Positions 12,006 through 20,890 of a stretch of DNA of 35,272 nt are shown in pieces. A program made the translations under genes and the position numbers. Under the pieces are notes generated by a model. It was not told the DNA's origin and made no database searches. It was given only the letters and a program-made list of their open reading frames with translations. Every line of letters starts with the position of its first letter. Position 1 is the first letter of the stretch. Location of the stretch: contig NZ_CP046186.1 of NCBI RefSeq assembly GCF_012567955.1, positions 315,277 through 350,548 on the forward strand, in the 5' to 3' direction. Source of the DNA: Enterobacteriaceae endosymbiont of Donacia bicoloricornis. GTDB taxonomy: Bacteria; Pseudomonadota; Gammaproteobacteria; Enterobacterales; Enterobacteriaceae.

Positions 12006-12707
12006 TTAATTTATTAAATTTGTACAATCTTTAGTAATTTTAATAGAAATACCCATAGTAGATGAAATGTATATATTTTTTATATAATTACCTTTTAATT
12101 TTAAAGGTTTATATTTTTTTAAAGTTTTTAATAAAATATGTAAATTTTCTTTTATTTTATAATTTGTAAAATTAATTTTTCCTATACTTGCATGAATAAT
12201 ACCATTTTTATCATTACGAAAATTTATTTGTCCATTTTTAATTTTTTTAATTGTTTTAGTTATATTATTTGTTATTGTTCCTAATTTAGGATTAGGCATT
12301 AATCCTTTAGGTCCTAAAATAGGACCTAACTTACTAACTATGTCCATAGCTTCTGGCTTTGCAATTACTACATTAAAATCTTTTTCACCATTAGTAATTT
12401 TTATTGCTAAATCTTCCATTCCTACTAATTTTATTCCCAATTTTTTAATTTCAGCTATCTCTTTACCAGATGTAAAAATTGCAAATTTTATTTTTTTTCC
12501 TGTGCCATGAGGTAAGCAAACATTACCTCTAATATTTTGTTCTGTTTTTTTAGGATCTATACCTAAATTAATAGAAATATCAACACTTTCAATAAATTTT
12601 ACTTTACTTAAGTTTTTTAATTGATCAATAGCATTTTCAATAGAAAATTGTTTTTTTAAATCTATATTTTTGTATATCATATTCATACGTTTTGTTAATT
12701 TTACCAT
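12006..12707 (-). CDS. rplA: 50S ribosomal protein L1
   Basis: L1-stalk protein that helps release deacylated tRNA from the E site; in E. coli it also represses its own operon. It has 233 residues (234 in E. coli). The family signature is visible in the middle: LGPILGPKGLMPNPKLGTIT, followed by an N-rich stretch and a C-terminus ending in STMGISIKI. The N-terminal third is Lys/Asn/Ile-rich but aligned. The ATG lies 6 bp beyond the rplK stop, and the GAGGAT ribosome site overlaps the end of rplK. This indicates tight translational linkage within the rplKA pair. Confidence 0.97.
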   Translation of the reverse strand: MVKLTKRMNMIYKNIDLKKQFSIENAIDQLKNLSKVKFIESVDISINLGIDPKKTEQNIRGNVCLPHGTGKKIKFAIFTSGKEIAEIKKLGIKLVGMEDLAIKITNGEKDFNVVIAKPEAMDIVSKLGPILGPKGLMPNPKLGTITNNITKTIKKIKNGQINFRNDKNGIIHASIGKINFTNYKIKENLHILLKTLKKYKPLKLKGNYIKNIYISSTMGISIKITKDCTNLIN

Positions 12708-12713
12708 TATATT

Positions 12714-13142
12714 TTAATCCTCAATCGTTAATCCCATAGAACGAGCAGTACCTTCTATAGAAGACATTATAGATTTCATATTTATTCCGGTCATATCAAC
12801 ATATTTAATTTCTGCAATTTTACGAATTTGATTTTTTGTAATTACACCTATTTTATCTATTTTAGGTTTACTTGAACCTTTTTTAATACCAAGTATTTTT
12901 TTTATCATTGCAGATACCGGAGGGGTTTTTGTAATAAATGTAAAAGTTTTATCAACATAAATTGTAATAATTACTGGAATTGGTGTTCCTTTTTCTAAGT
13001 TACTAGTTTTAGAATTAAAATTTTTACAAAAATTCATAATATTTACACCATGTTGTCCTAATGCTGGTCCAATAGGAGGACTAGGATTAGCATTACCAGC
13101 AGGTACTTGTAATTTTACATAAGTTTTAATTTTTTTTGTCAT
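12714..13142 (-). CDS. rplK: 50S ribosomal protein L11
   Basis: Forms the GTPase-associated centre with 23S rRNA helices 43/44 and is needed for RelA stimulation in E. coli. The 142 residues are the same length as in E. coli. The N-terminal domain keeps the proline-containing stretch [19 protein letters not shown], the region that contacts thiostrepton and EF-G. The C-terminal rRNA-binding domain has the conserved GTARSMGL motif. The start follows a CGGAGA ribosome site. It lies 28 bp downstream of nusG in the standard secE-nusG-rplK-rplA order. Confidence 0.98.
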   Translation of the reverse strand: MTKKIKTYVKLQVPAGNANPSPPIGPALGQHGVNIMNFCKNFNSKTSNLEKGTPIPVIITIYVDKTFTFITKTPPVSAMIKKILGIKKGSSKPKIDKIGVITKNQIRKIAEIKYVDMTGINMKSIMSSIEGTARSMGLTIED

Positions 13143-13170
13143 AAATAAGTATATCTCCGTAATTAATATA

Positions 13171-13716
13171 TTAACTTTTTTCTACTTGACGAAAATCTAA
13201 ATCAACAGGTGTTGCTCTACCAAAAATTGATACGGAAACTTTTAATCTACTTTTTTCATAATCTACTTCTTCAACTATTCCATTAAAATCAGAAAAAGGA
13301 CCATCTTTTACTCTGATTATTTCACCTGGATCAAATATAGTTTTTGGTCTAGGTTTATCTCCAATTTTTTGTAAAGAGTTAATAATTGTATCTATTTCTT
13401 TATTACTCATAGGTAAAGGATTATCAGATTTACCTCCAACAAATCCTAAAACTTTAGGAACACTTCTTACTAAATGCCAACTTAATTCTTTCATAATCAT
13501 ATGAATTAATATATATCCAGGAAAAAATTTACGATCACTTTTATATTTTTGACCTCCACGTATTTCAATAACAGCCTCAGTAGGAATTAAAATTTTCCCA
13601 AAATAATTATTCATATTATGGATTTTAATATATTCTTTTAATGATTTAGCAACACGATGTTCAAAACCAGAACGAGCTTGAATAACATACCATTTCTTTT
13701 TTAAAAATTTATTCAT
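13171..13716 (-). CDS. nusG: Transcription termination/antitermination protein NusG
   Basis: Elongation factor that bridges the RNA polymerase clamp and couples it to Rho or to ribosomal protein S10. The 181 residues match E. coli. The NGN domain begins [20 protein letters not shown], and the linker is followed by a C-terminal KOW domain near residues 125-181 ([20 protein letters not shown]). The ATG begins 2 bp after the secE stop codon, and its AAGG ribosome site lies inside the end of secE, so the two genes are almost certainly translated from one message. Confidence 0.98.
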   Translation of the reverse strand: MNKFLKKKWYVIQARSGFEHRVAKSLKEYIKIHNMNNYFGKILIPTEAVIEIRGGQKYKSDRKFFPGYILIHMIMKELSWHLVRSVPKVLGFVGGKSDNPLPMSNKEIDTIINSLQKIGDKPRPKTIFDPGEIIRVKDGPFSDFNGIVEEVDYEKSRLKVSVSIFGRATPVDLDFRQVEKS

Positions 13717-13718
13717 TA

Positions 13719-14105
13719 TTATAACCTTGTTCCAGCTAAAAATGATATTAAATAAATTAAAAAATTATCTAATATAAAAAAAATAAAAGAAATTATTGTA
13801 ATAATAATTATTATTATTAATGTTGTATTTAAAGTATCTTTATAAGAAGGCCATATAACTTTTTGAGTTTCTATTCGTGAATTATATATAAAAGAAAATA
13901 ATTTTCTACCTTTATTAGTAGAAGATATGATAAAAATAATTAAGGTAAATATTAAAAAAAACAAAAATACACGAACAGATAAATTTATATTTTGATAATT
14001 ATGATTAATTATTAAAACAATAAACAAAAAAATTATACTAGTAAACCATTTTATAATATCTACAAAATATTTAGTTATATTTTTTTTTAATTCTACAATA
14101 TTCAT
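13719..14105 (-). CDS. secE: Preprotein translocase subunit SecE
   Basis: Small integral membrane subunit that stabilises SecY in the SecYEG channel. The 128 residues compare with 127 in E. coli. As in E. coli, and unlike the short single-span forms of many bacteria, three hydrophobic segments are visible: about residues 17-34, 45-62 and 95-122. Between the second and third lies the conserved amphipathic region ending [17 protein letters not shown], the functional core of the family. No clear Shine-Dalgarno sequence precedes the ATG. In this genome the gene follows tuf directly, 157 bp away, with a hairpin between them. Confidence 0.96.
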   Translation of the reverse strand: MNIVELKKNITKYFVDIIKWFTSIIFLFIVLIINHNYQNINLSVRVFLFFLIFTLIIFIISSTNKGRKLFSFIYNSRIETQKVIWPSYKDTLNTTLIIIIIITIISFIFFILDNFLIYLISFLAGTRL

Positions 14106-14207
14106 TGTTTATAAAACCAATAAAAAAATAATATAGAATATTATATATAAATTATATATAAATTTTATAAATAATTTATTAAATATTTTAATATCTTTTT
14201 TCTTAAA

Positions 14208-14247
14208 AAGAATCAAAGGGAGTATTTATGTTTTCCCTTATCTTCTT
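14208..14247 (-). terminator. Hairpin between tuf and secE
   Basis: Interrupted stem downstream of tuf. The inner arms are AAGGGA / TCCCTT (14216-14221 and 14234-14239) with a 12-nt loop. The outer arms are AAGAA / TTCTT, across a 3x3 internal loop. On the minus strand the 3' arm continues into five T. It is a plausible partial terminator separating the str genes from secE-rpoC, and one of the few G/C-containing stems in the intergenic DNA. Confidence 0.5.
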
Positions 14248-14262
14248 TTATTTTATCATTAT

Positions 14263-15447
14263 TTATTGTAATATTTTAGTAACTATTCCTGCTCCAACAG
14301 TATGACCACCTTCACGAATAGCAAAACGTAAACCATTAGTCATTGCTATAGGATATATTAATGTAACCACCATATTAATATTATCTCCAGGCATAACCAT
14401 TTCAATATTAGAAGGTAATTCGATAGTTCCAGTTACATCTGTAGTTCTAAAATAGAATTGAGGACGATATCCTTTAAAAAAGGCTGTGTGTCTACCACCT
14501 TCATCCTTAGATAAAATATATACTTCTGCTTCAAATTTAGTATGTGGTTTAATTGATCCTGGTTTAGCTAAAACTTGTCCTCTTTCTATATCTTCTCTTT
14601 TTATTCCTCTAAGAAGAATTCCTACATTTTCACCAGCACGACCTTCATCTAATAATTTTCGAAACATTTCTACACCAGTACAAATAGATTTTATAGTATT
14701 TCTAATACCTATAATTTCTACTTCTTCGCCTACTTTTATTATACCTCTTTCTACTCTTCCTGTTACTACAGTTCCTCTACCTGAAATTGAAAAAACATCT
14801 TCTATTGGTAATAAAAAAGGTTTATCAATTTCCCTTATAGGATTAGGTATATAAGTATCTAAAGAATTTGCTAATTCAATAATTTTTTCTTCCCATTTTT
14901 TATCACCTTCAAGTGCTTTTAAAGCTGACCCTTGAATAATAGGAGTCGTATCTCCCGGAAAATTATATTGTGTTAATAAATCACGTACTTCCATTTCTAC
15001 TAATTCTAATAATTCCTCATCATCAACCATATCACATTTATTAAGAAAAACAATAATATAAGGTACTCCAACTTGTCTTGCTAATAAAATATGTTCTCTA
15101 GTCTGAGGCATAGGTCCATCTGTTGCGGCAACTACAAGGATAGCTCCATCCATTTGTGCTGCTCCTGTAATCATATTTTTTACATAATCAGCATGTCCTG
15201 GACAATCCACGTGAGCATAATGACGATTTTTAGTATCATATTCTACATGAGATGTATTTATTGTTATACCTCTTGCTTTTTCTTCTGGAGCATTATCAAT
15301 TTGATCAAAGGCTTTTGCTGAACCACCATATTTTTTAGATAAAACAGTAGTTATTGCTGCTGTTAATGTTGTTTTTCCATGATCAACATGTCCTATAGTA
15401 CCTACATTAATATGAGGTTTAGATCGTTCAAACTTTTCTTTAGACAT
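14263..15447 (-). CDS. tuf: Elongation factor Tu (only copy in window)
   Basis: GTPase that delivers aminoacyl-tRNA to the ribosome. The 394 residues are the E. coli length. The G motifs are intact: GHVDHGKT (residues 19-26), the switch I segment [38 protein letters not shown] and SALKALEG. Domains 2 and 3 follow, with VVTGRVERG and the C-terminal [14 protein letters not shown]. An AGAAGGA ribosome site precedes the ATG. Upstream lies fusA, the E. coli tufA context. Downstream lies secE, the E. coli tufB context. The gene therefore looks like a tufA/tufB recombinant joining two operons. Confidence 0.99.
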   Translation of the reverse strand: MSKEKFERSKPHINVGTIGHVDHGKTTLTAAITTVLSKKYGGSAKAFDQIDNAPEEKARGITINTSHVEYDTKNRHYAHVDCPGHADYVKNMITGAAQMDGAILVVAATDGPMPQTREHILLARQVGVPYIIVFLNKCDMVDDEELLELVEMEVRDLLTQYNFPGDTTPIIQGSALKALEGDKKWEEKIIELANSLDTYIPNPIREIDKPFLLPIEDVFSISGRGTVVTGRVERGIIKVGEEVEIIGIRNTIKSICTGVEMFRKLLDEGRAGENVGILLRGIKREDIERGQVLAKPGSIKPHTKFEAEVYILSKDEGGRHTAFFKGYRPQFYFRTTDVTGTIELPSNIEMVMPGDNINMVVTLIYPIAMTNGLRFAIREGGHTVGAGIVTKILQ

Positions 15448-15500
15448 AGACTAATATCCTTCTAATAAATTATTATAGATAATGTTTATTATATAAAATT

Positions 15501-17615
15501 TTATGATTTAGATCTAGAATCAATAATTTTTTTTGCAATATTATTAGGTGCTTTGGTATATTTTAAAAATTCCATAGTATAAGATGCCCTACCTTGACTA
15601 TAAGAACGTAAATCAGTAGCATAACCAAACATTTCTGATAAAGGAACACAAGCACTTATAGTTTTACCTGTAGGAACATTATCCATACCTTCAATAATTC
15701 CTCTTCTACGATTTAAATCGCCAATAACATCTCCCATATATTCTTCAGGAGTTTCAACTTCTACTTTCATTATAGGTTCAAGTAAAATAGGATTAGCTTT
15801 TTTAAATGCATCTTTGAAAGCAATTGCTGCTGCTAATTTAAAAGCTAATTCAGAAGAATCTACATCATGATAAGATCCAAAATGAAGTCTTACCGCAATA
15901 TTTACAACAGGATAATTTGCCATAGGACCTGATTTTAATTGTTCTTGAATACTTTTATCTATAGCTGAAATATATTCATTAGGTATTACACCACCTTTTA
16001 TATCATTAGTAAATAAATAACTTACATTATTTTTTTGTGGTTTTAATGGAGAAACATCTATTACTACATGACCATATTGTCCTCTTCCTCCTGTTTGTTT
16101 AATATATTTTCCTTCTATATTATTTATATTTTTTTGTATAGTTTCTCGATAAGAAACTTGTGGTTTACCAATATTTGCTGATACATTAAATTCTCTTTTC
16201 ATTCTATCAACAATTATTTCTAAATGTAACTCTCCCATTCCTGCAATAATAGTTTGATTTGTTTCTTCATCTGTCCAGCTCCTTAATGAAGGATCTTCTT
16301 TAAGAAGACGATTTAAAGCTAATCCCATTTTTTCTTGATCTATTTTGGTTTTAGGTTCTATTGCAATAGAAATAACAGGTTCTGGAAATTCCATAGTTTC
16401 AAGAATAATACATTTATTAATATCACATAATGTATCTCCAGTTGTTACATTTTTTAATCCAATAGCTGCAGCAATATCTCCAGCATAAACTTTTTTTATT
16501 TCTTCTCTTTTATTAGCATGCATTTGAACTATTCTACCAATACGTTCTTTTTGATTTTTTATAGAATTATAAATAATATCTCCACTACTAATAGTTCCTG
16601 AATATACTCTAAAAAAAGTTAAATTTCCTACAAAAGGATCATTAGCAATTTTGAAAGCTAAAGCAGAAAATAGTTCATTATCATTAGTTTCGCGAGTAAT
16701 TAATTTTTTTTTATCGTTAGATACTCCTTGAATTGGTGGAATATCTTTAGGTGAAGGTAAATAATCAATTATGGCATCTAATAATGCTTGAACACCTTTA
16801 TTTTTAAAGGCTGAACCGCATGTTATTAAAGTAATTTCATTATTTAATACTCTTTTTCTTAAAGAAGCTTGTATTTCTTTTATAGAAATTTCATAACCAT
16901 TTAAATATTTTTCTAATAATATTTCATTAGATTCAACTGCTGTTTCTATTAATTTTTGTCGCCATAATTTAACTTTCTTTTTCATATTTAATGGAATAGT
17001 AGTATAATTACAGCTTATTCCTTGATCTTTTTCATTCCAGTTTAAAGCTTTCATTTGTATTAAATCAATAATACCAGTAAATTTATGTTCTGAACCTATA
17101 GGTAATTGTAATGGGATAGCTTCTGTTAATAAATTATTCTCTATTTGTTTAATTACTTTTGTGAAATTTGCTCCCATTCTATCCATTTTATTTATAAAAG
17201 CAATTCTAGGTACTTTATATTTATTAGCTTGTCTCCATACTGTTTCTGATTGAGGTTGTACACCTCCAACAGCGCAATAAATCATAACAACACCATCTAG
17301 TACTCTCATAGAACGTTCTACTTCAATGGTAAAATCTACATGTCCTGGAGTATCAATAATATTGATTCTATGTGATTTATATTGATTAAACATTCCTGAC
17401 CAAAATGTTGTAGTAGCAGCTGAAGTAATAGTAATTCCTCTTTCTTGTTCTTGTTCCATCCAATCCATTGTAGCTGCTCCATCATGTACTTCTCCAATTT
17501 TATGATTTACCCCTGTATAAAATAAAATTCTTTCTGTTGTAGTTGTTTTACCTGCATCAATATGTGCGCTAATACCAATATTCCGATATCTTGTTATAGG
17601 AGTTTTACGACTCAT
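15501..17615 (-). CDS. fusA: Elongation factor G
   Basis: Translocase GTPase that moves mRNA and tRNAs through the ribosome and helps recycle it. The 704 residues are the E. coli length. The P-loop AHIDAGKT lies at residues 17-24, followed by [35 protein letters not shown] (from residue 88) and [10 protein letters not shown]. The domain 2 sequence ([12 protein letters not shown]) and domain III ([18 protein letters not shown]) follow. Domain IV contains the conserved [14 protein letters not shown], and domain V contains [18 protein letters not shown]. The start follows an AGAGGAA ribosome site. It lies between rpsG and tuf, as in the str operon. Confidence 0.99.
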   Translation of the reverse strand: MSRKTPITRYRNIGISAHIDAGKTTTTERILFYTGVNHKIGEVHDGAATMDWMEQEQERGITITSAATTTFWSGMFNQYKSHRINIIDTPGHVDFTIEVERSMRVLDGVVMIYCAVGGVQPQSETVWRQANKYKVPRIAFINKMDRMGANFTKVIKQIENNLLTEAIPLQLPIGSEHKFTGIIDLIQMKALNWNEKDQGISCNYTTIPLNMKKKVKLWRQKLIETAVESNEILLEKYLNGYEISIKEIQASLRKRVLNNEITLITCGSAFKNKGVQALLDAIIDYLPSPKDIPPIQGVSNDKKKLITRETNDNELFSALAFKIANDPFVGNLTFFRVYSGTISSGDIIYNSIKNQKERIGRIVQMHANKREEIKKVYAGDIAAAIGLKNVTTGDTLCDINKCIILETMEFPEPVISIAIEPKTKIDQEKMGLALNRLLKEDPSLRSWTDEETNQTIIAGMGELHLEIIVDRMKREFNVSANIGKPQVSYRETIQKNINNIEGKYIKQTGGRGQYGHVVIDVSPLKPQKNNVSYLFTNDIKGGVIPNEYISAIDKSIQEQLKSGPMANYPVVNIAVRLHFGSYHDVDSSELAFKLAAAIAFKDAFKKANPILLEPIMKVEVETPEEYMGDVIGDLNRRRGIIEGMDNVPTGKTISACVPLSEMFGYATDLRSYSQGRASYTMEFLKYTKAPNNIAKKIIDSRSKS

Positions 17616-17663
17616 ATATTATTCCTCTATTTTATTAGATAAAAATTTTAAAATTATATTAAT

Positions 17664-17690
17664 AATATTTGAATAAAATATTCAAATATT
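17664..17690 (-). terminator. 12-bp perfect inverted repeat between rpsG and fusA
   Basis: AATATTTGAATA and its exact complement flank a 3-nt loop, in the middle of the 130-bp space between rpsG and fusA. No T run follows immediately on the minus strand. It may be an RNA processing or stabilising stem rather than a terminator. A terminator here would cut the str operon in two, which seems unlikely. Confidence 0.35.
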
Positions 17691-17745
17691 GATTTAGCTA
17701 CGCATATTTTTTAATTAATTGATTCATTTTATTTTAATTAATATT

Positions 17746-18216
17746 TTACCAACGATAGTGAGCAAATGCTTTATTAGCTTCTGCCATTTTATGTATTTCT
17801 TCACGTTTTTTAACTGCATTTCCTTTATTTTCTAAGGCATCTAATATTTCATTAGTTAATTTTAGGATCATAGATTTTTCTTGTCTTTTTCTGGCAGCAT
17901 TAATTAACCATCGCATTGCTAATGTATTTCTTCTTATTGATCTTATTTCAACAGGTACTTGATATGTTGACCCACCTACTCTTCTAGATTTAACTTCTAC
18001 TATAGGTTTTATATTTTCTAAAGCATTTAAAAATATTTCTATTTCTTTTTTACCTAGTTTTTTTTTTATTTTATTTAATGCAGAATAAACAATAAATTCT
18101 GCAATGGATTTTTTACCATTTACCATAATTATATTAATAAATTTAGCTAATAAATTTGATTCAAATTGAGGGTCTGGTAATATTTTCCTTTGATTAATTA
18201 TACGTCTACGAGGCAT
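17746..18216 (-). CDS. rpsG: 30S ribosomal protein S7
   Basis: Primary 16S rRNA binder that nucleates assembly of the 30S head and lines the E site. It has 156 residues, the usual bacterial length (the K-12 form has a longer tail). It begins [16 protein letters not shown] and contains the signature [20 protein letters not shown]. It ends with [18 protein letters not shown]. The ATG follows a TGGAG ribosome site. It lies 64 bp after rpsL. In E. coli S7 represses the str operon from the rpsL-rpsG spacer; no such structure was recognised in the short spacer here. Confidence 0.98.
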   Translation of the reverse strand: MPRRRIINQRKILPDPQFESNLLAKFINIIMVNGKKSIAEFIVYSALNKIKKKLGKKEIEIFLNALENIKPIVEVKSRRVGGSTYQVPVEIRSIRRNTLAMRWLINAARKRQEKSMILKLTNEILDALENKGNAVKKREEIHKMAEANKAFAHYRW

Positions 18217-18280
18217 AAAATTACTCCATTATTTTAATAAAACTTAAATAAATATAAGTAAAAAATAATATTTAATAATA

Positions 18281-18652
18281 TTATTTAGGTTTTTTTGTTC
18301 CATATTTTGATCTACTTTTTTTTCTATCTTTTACCCCAGTACAATCTAAAGAACCTCTAATAGTATGATATCTAACTCCAGGTAAATCTTTTACTCTACC
18401 TCCTCTTATTAAAATAACAGAATGTTCTTGTAAATTGTGTCCTTCTCCTGAAATATAAGAAGTAACTTCAAAACCACTTGTTAATCGTACTCTACAAACT
18501 TTACGTAATGCAGAATTTGGTTTTTTAGGTGTTGTTGTATATACTTTTGTGCATACTCCTCTTTTTTGAGGAGAAGAATTTAAAGCAGGAACATTAGTTT
18601 TTATTATTTTTCTTTTTCTATTTTTTCTAACTAATTGATTAATTGTTACCAT
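18281..18652 (-). CDS. rpsL: 30S ribosomal protein S12
   Basis: Decoding-centre protein of the 30S subunit. The chosen start is the ATG at 18650-18652 ([10 protein letters not shown]), which aligns with E. coli MATVNQLVRK and gives 123 residues. An in-frame TTG four codons upstream would only add a non-conserved MDKK. The streptomycin-relevant lysines are both present: the pair in TTPKKPNSA (K42/K43 in mature E. coli numbering) and the one in GRVKDLPG (K87). The next residue, D88, is the one methylthiolated by RimO in E. coli. The protein is extremely conserved, and the codons are unusually rich in G/C for this window. It is the first ribosomal gene of the str block, 42 bp after tusB. Confidence 0.98.
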   Translation of the reverse strand: MVTINQLVRKNRKRKIIKTNVPALNSSPQKRGVCTKVYTTTPKKPNSALRKVCRVRLTSGFEVTSYISGEGHNLQEHSVILIRGGRVKDLPGVRYHTIRGSLDCTGVKDRKKSRSKYGTKKPK

Positions 18653-18694
18653 TTTTTTATCCAAATTTAATTTTTATATTTATTTAAATTATAG

Positions 18695-18994
18695 TTACCA
18701 TATTATTTGTTTTTTATTTTTTATAACTAAATTAACAAATTCTATGTAATCTATTCTTACAACTTTTTTTGAAATATTTACATCTAAACCCCTAGCTAAT
18801 ATATCATTATTTATTGCAAAAATTAATATTTTCATTTTTTGTTTTACTTTAGTAATTTCTTCCATAAAAATACTATTTTTTAATCCAGCTATTACTCCAT
18901 CTTGGATTAAGAGTAAATCATCATTTTGATTTAAATAATTTAATAATAAAGAAAAATTACAAGATGATGGAGAATTAAACAAGGTATATAACAT
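18695..18994 (-). CDS. tusB: tRNA 2-thiouridine sulfur relay subunit TusB
   Basis: Member of the TusBCD hexamer, which passes persulfide sulfur from TusA to TusE for 2-thiolation of U34 in tRNA-Lys, -Glu and -Gln. It has 99 residues (95 in E. coli). Recognisable segments are MLYTLFNSP, the core DDLLLIQDGVIAGL, LARGL, the segment VVRIDYIEFVNLVI and the C-terminal QIIW, all aligned with E. coli TusB. No Shine-Dalgarno sequence is visible. It lies 22 bp after tusC and directly before rpsL, the E. coli order. Confidence 0.9.
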   Translation of the reverse strand: MLYTLFNSPSSCNFSLLLNYLNQNDDLLLIQDGVIAGLKNSIFMEEITKVKQKMKILIFAINNDILARGLDVNISKKVVRIDYIEFVNLVIKNKKQIIW

Positions 18995-19016
18995 ATATAT
19001 AAAATATTTTATTTAA

Positions 19017-19382
19017 TTAAAAATTAAGAATTATATTATAATTATTGATTTTTTTTTGCCATATTAATGGTTTTATAATTTGAATAGGTAAAATCCAATT
19101 ATTTTGGTTGTAGTCTTTTATTCCTAATATTTCTAAAGATTTTGAACAAACAAAATAATTATTAATATTACATAGTTTTAAAATACCAAAACTAATATTA
19201 TAATTTTTTAATAAAAATTTTTCTGTCTGTTGTTTTTTCTGTATTTGTAAAATACCATCTCCTATAAAAAATAAAGCTATATCCTCAGTTAATGAGGATA
19301 TAGAAATTACAGCATCAAGTCCTTCTTTACCAATACTATTTCCATAAGGAGATTTTGAAAATATAAATGCTATTTTATTCAT
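19017..19382 (-). CDS. tusC: tRNA 2-thiouridine sulfur relay subunit TusC
   Basis: Middle subunit of the TusBCD sulfur relay (DsrF-like). It has 121 residues (119 in E. coli). The N-terminus MNKIAFIFSKSPYGNSIGKEGLDA closely follows E. coli [24 protein letters not shown] (shown here only in part), followed by LTEDIALFFIGDGILQ and a C-terminal NYNIILNF. The ATG overlaps the tusD stop codon by one base (TAATG at 19380-19384), indicating translational coupling. Between these blocks the central region is diverged and Ile/Asn/Lys-rich. Confidence 0.92.
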   Translation of the reverse strand: MNKIAFIFSKSPYGNSIGKEGLDAVISISSLTEDIALFFIGDGILQIQKKQQTEKFLLKNYNISFGILKLCNINNYFVCSKSLEILGIKDYNQNNWILPIQIIKPLIWQKKINNYNIILNF

Positions 19383-19786
19383 TAAAATTGAACTAAGCGA
19401 TCACAAGTTAATATTGATTTTGTAAATGTACTTAAAGTAGTTATTTGAAAATAATTATTAATTATATTATTTTGACCATAATTAATAAAATTTTCTTTAT
19501 TAAAATTACTTTTTTCTTCTAAAATTAAACCTCTTCTTTTAGCAGAAGTAATACATAAATATAAATTTATATGATATTTTATGCTTAATTCTTTCCAAGA
19601 AGTAATTAAGTCAAATTTATTATCATTAAATTTAATATTTTTATTAGAATTACATACCCCATCTCTATAAAAAAAAATACTTTTTATTATTTTTTTTTTC
19701 TGTATTACTGCTTTAGCGAATAAGTATGCAGAATAAGAATTTTGACTATTATATGGAGCTTCTGTGATTAATATTACAAAAATCAT
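19382..19786 (-). CDS. tusD: tRNA 2-thiouridine sulfur transferase subunit TusD
   Basis: Sulfur-carrying subunit of TusBCD (DsrE-like). Translation is placed at the ATG at 19784-19786 (MIFVILITEAPYN), which aligns with E. coli MRFAIVVTGPAYG and gives 134 residues. An upstream ATG at 19816 would add ten non-conserved residues. With this start the sulfur-accepting cysteine is C78 (in LYLCITSAKRRG), exactly the E. coli number. The C-terminus LTCDRLVQF is conserved. E. coli yheO, which lies between fkpA and tusD, is absent; only 124 bp of featureless AT-rich DNA remains. Confidence 0.93.
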   Translation of the reverse strand: MIFVILITEAPYNSQNSYSAYLFAKAVIQKKKIIKSIFFYRDGVCNSNKNIKFNDNKFDLITSWKELSIKYHINLYLCITSAKRRGLILEEKSNFNKENFINYGQNNIINNYFQITTLSTFTKSILTCDRLVQF

Positions 19787-19910
19787 ATTATTTAATAATC
19801 CAAAATAAAAAAACATTTTATATTAATTTTATATAATATATTTTTTCTTATATACAATTTTTTATGAATAAAAATTTATTATCTCATAATTATTTAAAAT
19901 AATCTATTAC

Positions 19911-20756
19911 TTACTTTGTAAACATTGAATTTCTTATATCAACAAGTTCAATTTCAAATATTAAAGTAGAATTAGGTGGTATTCCTGCAATAACTTCTGA
20001 TCCATAAGCTAATTTAGGAGGGATAATTAATGTTATTTTTCCACCTTTTCTGATATATTTTAAACCTTCTTTCCAACCAGTTATTACTTTTTTTAAACTT
20101 ATAAATAAGGGTTTATTTGGTTCTGTACTATCAAATAAAGTACCATCAGCTAATTTTCCTGTATATTTAATAACAATAATTTGTTTATTATTAGTGATTT
20201 TTTTACCATGCCCCATTTTATGTATTTGATAAATTAATCCGCTTTTAGTTTTTTTAACGTTTTTTTTTTTTAAAAAATTTTTAATATATTTTTGTCCTTG
20301 AATTTTACTCATTTTTGCTTCATCTTCAGCTTCATCTGGAGTAAAATTTTTAACATTTTTTTCATATACTGAAAGTAATCTTTCCATTTCATCATTAGAA
20401 AGTTGATTTTTATTTTCTAAAGAATCAGAAACTCCTTGAAGAATAAATTTTTTTTCTAATACTAATCTTAATGTTTTTTGTGCTTGATAAGTGTTAGCTA
20501 AATATTTTCCTATTATAAAACCTAAAGTATAGGACATTTTTTCATTATCATTTTTTAATTTTTTTTCTTTTTTTTTATTTTCTATAACTTTTTTTTTTTT
20601 TTGATTTTTTATCTTTTTTTTAGTAAAAGTTTTAGTTTTATTTTTATTCCACCATGATGTATGATTTAATTTAAATGCATTTGCAGTAGATAAATTTAAA
20701 CTAATACTTAAAATTAATATAATAAATATTGAGATTTTTTTATTAAAAAATTTCAT
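19911..20756 (-). CDS. fkpA: Periplasmic FKBP-type peptidyl-prolyl isomerase FkpA
   Basis: Periplasmic proline isomerase and chaperone. It has 281 residues (270 in E. coli). The N-terminus is a clear signal peptide: basic MKFFNKK, a hydrophobic core IFIILILSISLNL, and likely cleavage after TANA (residue 27). Next comes a very Lys-rich linker (about 35-72) not seen in E. coli. The N-terminal dimerisation domain (about 73-160) and the FKBP domain (about 175-277) follow. The FKBP domain has VIKYTGKLADGTLFDS, WKEGLKYIRKGGK and IPPKLAYGSE. The linker is encoded across a run of 14 A (20589-20602). The start has a GGAGA ribosome site. Retention implies that some outer-membrane or periplasmic protein folding persists in this cell. 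Confidence 0.94.
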   Translation of the reverse strand: MKFFNKKISIFIILILSISLNLSTANAFKLNHTSWWNKNKTKTFTKKKIKNQKKKKVIENKKKEKKLKNDNEKMSYTLGFIIGKYLANTYQAQKTLRLVLEKKFILQGVSDSLENKNQLSNDEMERLLSVYEKNVKNFTPDEAEDEAKMSKIQGQKYIKNFLKKKNVKKTKSGLIYQIHKMGHGKKITNNKQIIVIKYTGKLADGTLFDSTEPNKPLFISLKKVITGWKEGLKYIRKGGKITLIIPPKLAYGSEVIAGIPPNSTLIFEIELVDIRNSMFTK

Positions 20757-20795
20757 TTTTTCTCCAAAATTTTTTAGTAAGATTAAAATTTTAAA

Positions 20796-20834
20796 TATAT
20801 AAAATAAGATAACTAAACTATCTTATTTTATATA
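20796..20834 (-). terminator. 16-bp perfect hairpin between asd and fkpA
   Basis: Perfect 16-bp stem (TATATAAAATAAGATA / TATCTTATTTTATATA) around a 7-nt loop, 57 bp downstream of the asd stop codon and 40 bp before the fkpA start. It is the longest uninterrupted stem noticed in the intergenic DNA. On the minus strand it is followed by TTTAAAATTTT. It most likely marks the 3' end of the asd transcript. Confidence 0.55.
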
Positions 20835-20890
20835 AATATTACTTTTAATAAAGTAAAAAAACAAGTTTAAATATTAATTTTTATGAAAAT

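Noticed and set aside
14486..15321. Plus-strand open frames opposite tuf
   Set aside because: Antisense to tuf, no family resemblance and no ribosome site.
18653..18664. Upstream TTG start for rpsL
   Set aside because: It would add MDKK before a start that aligns exactly with E. coli S12.
19763..19778. TGTGA-TTAATA-TTACA, a 9/10 match to the CRP consensus
   Set aside because: It lies within codons 3-8 of tusD, which encode conserved residues, and downstream of the start codon, so it is probably chance. No good CRP site was seen by eye in the intergenic spaces.
19787..19816. Upstream ATG for tusD
   Set aside because: It adds ten non-conserved residues; with the inner ATG the sulfur cysteine falls at position 78, as in E. 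coli.
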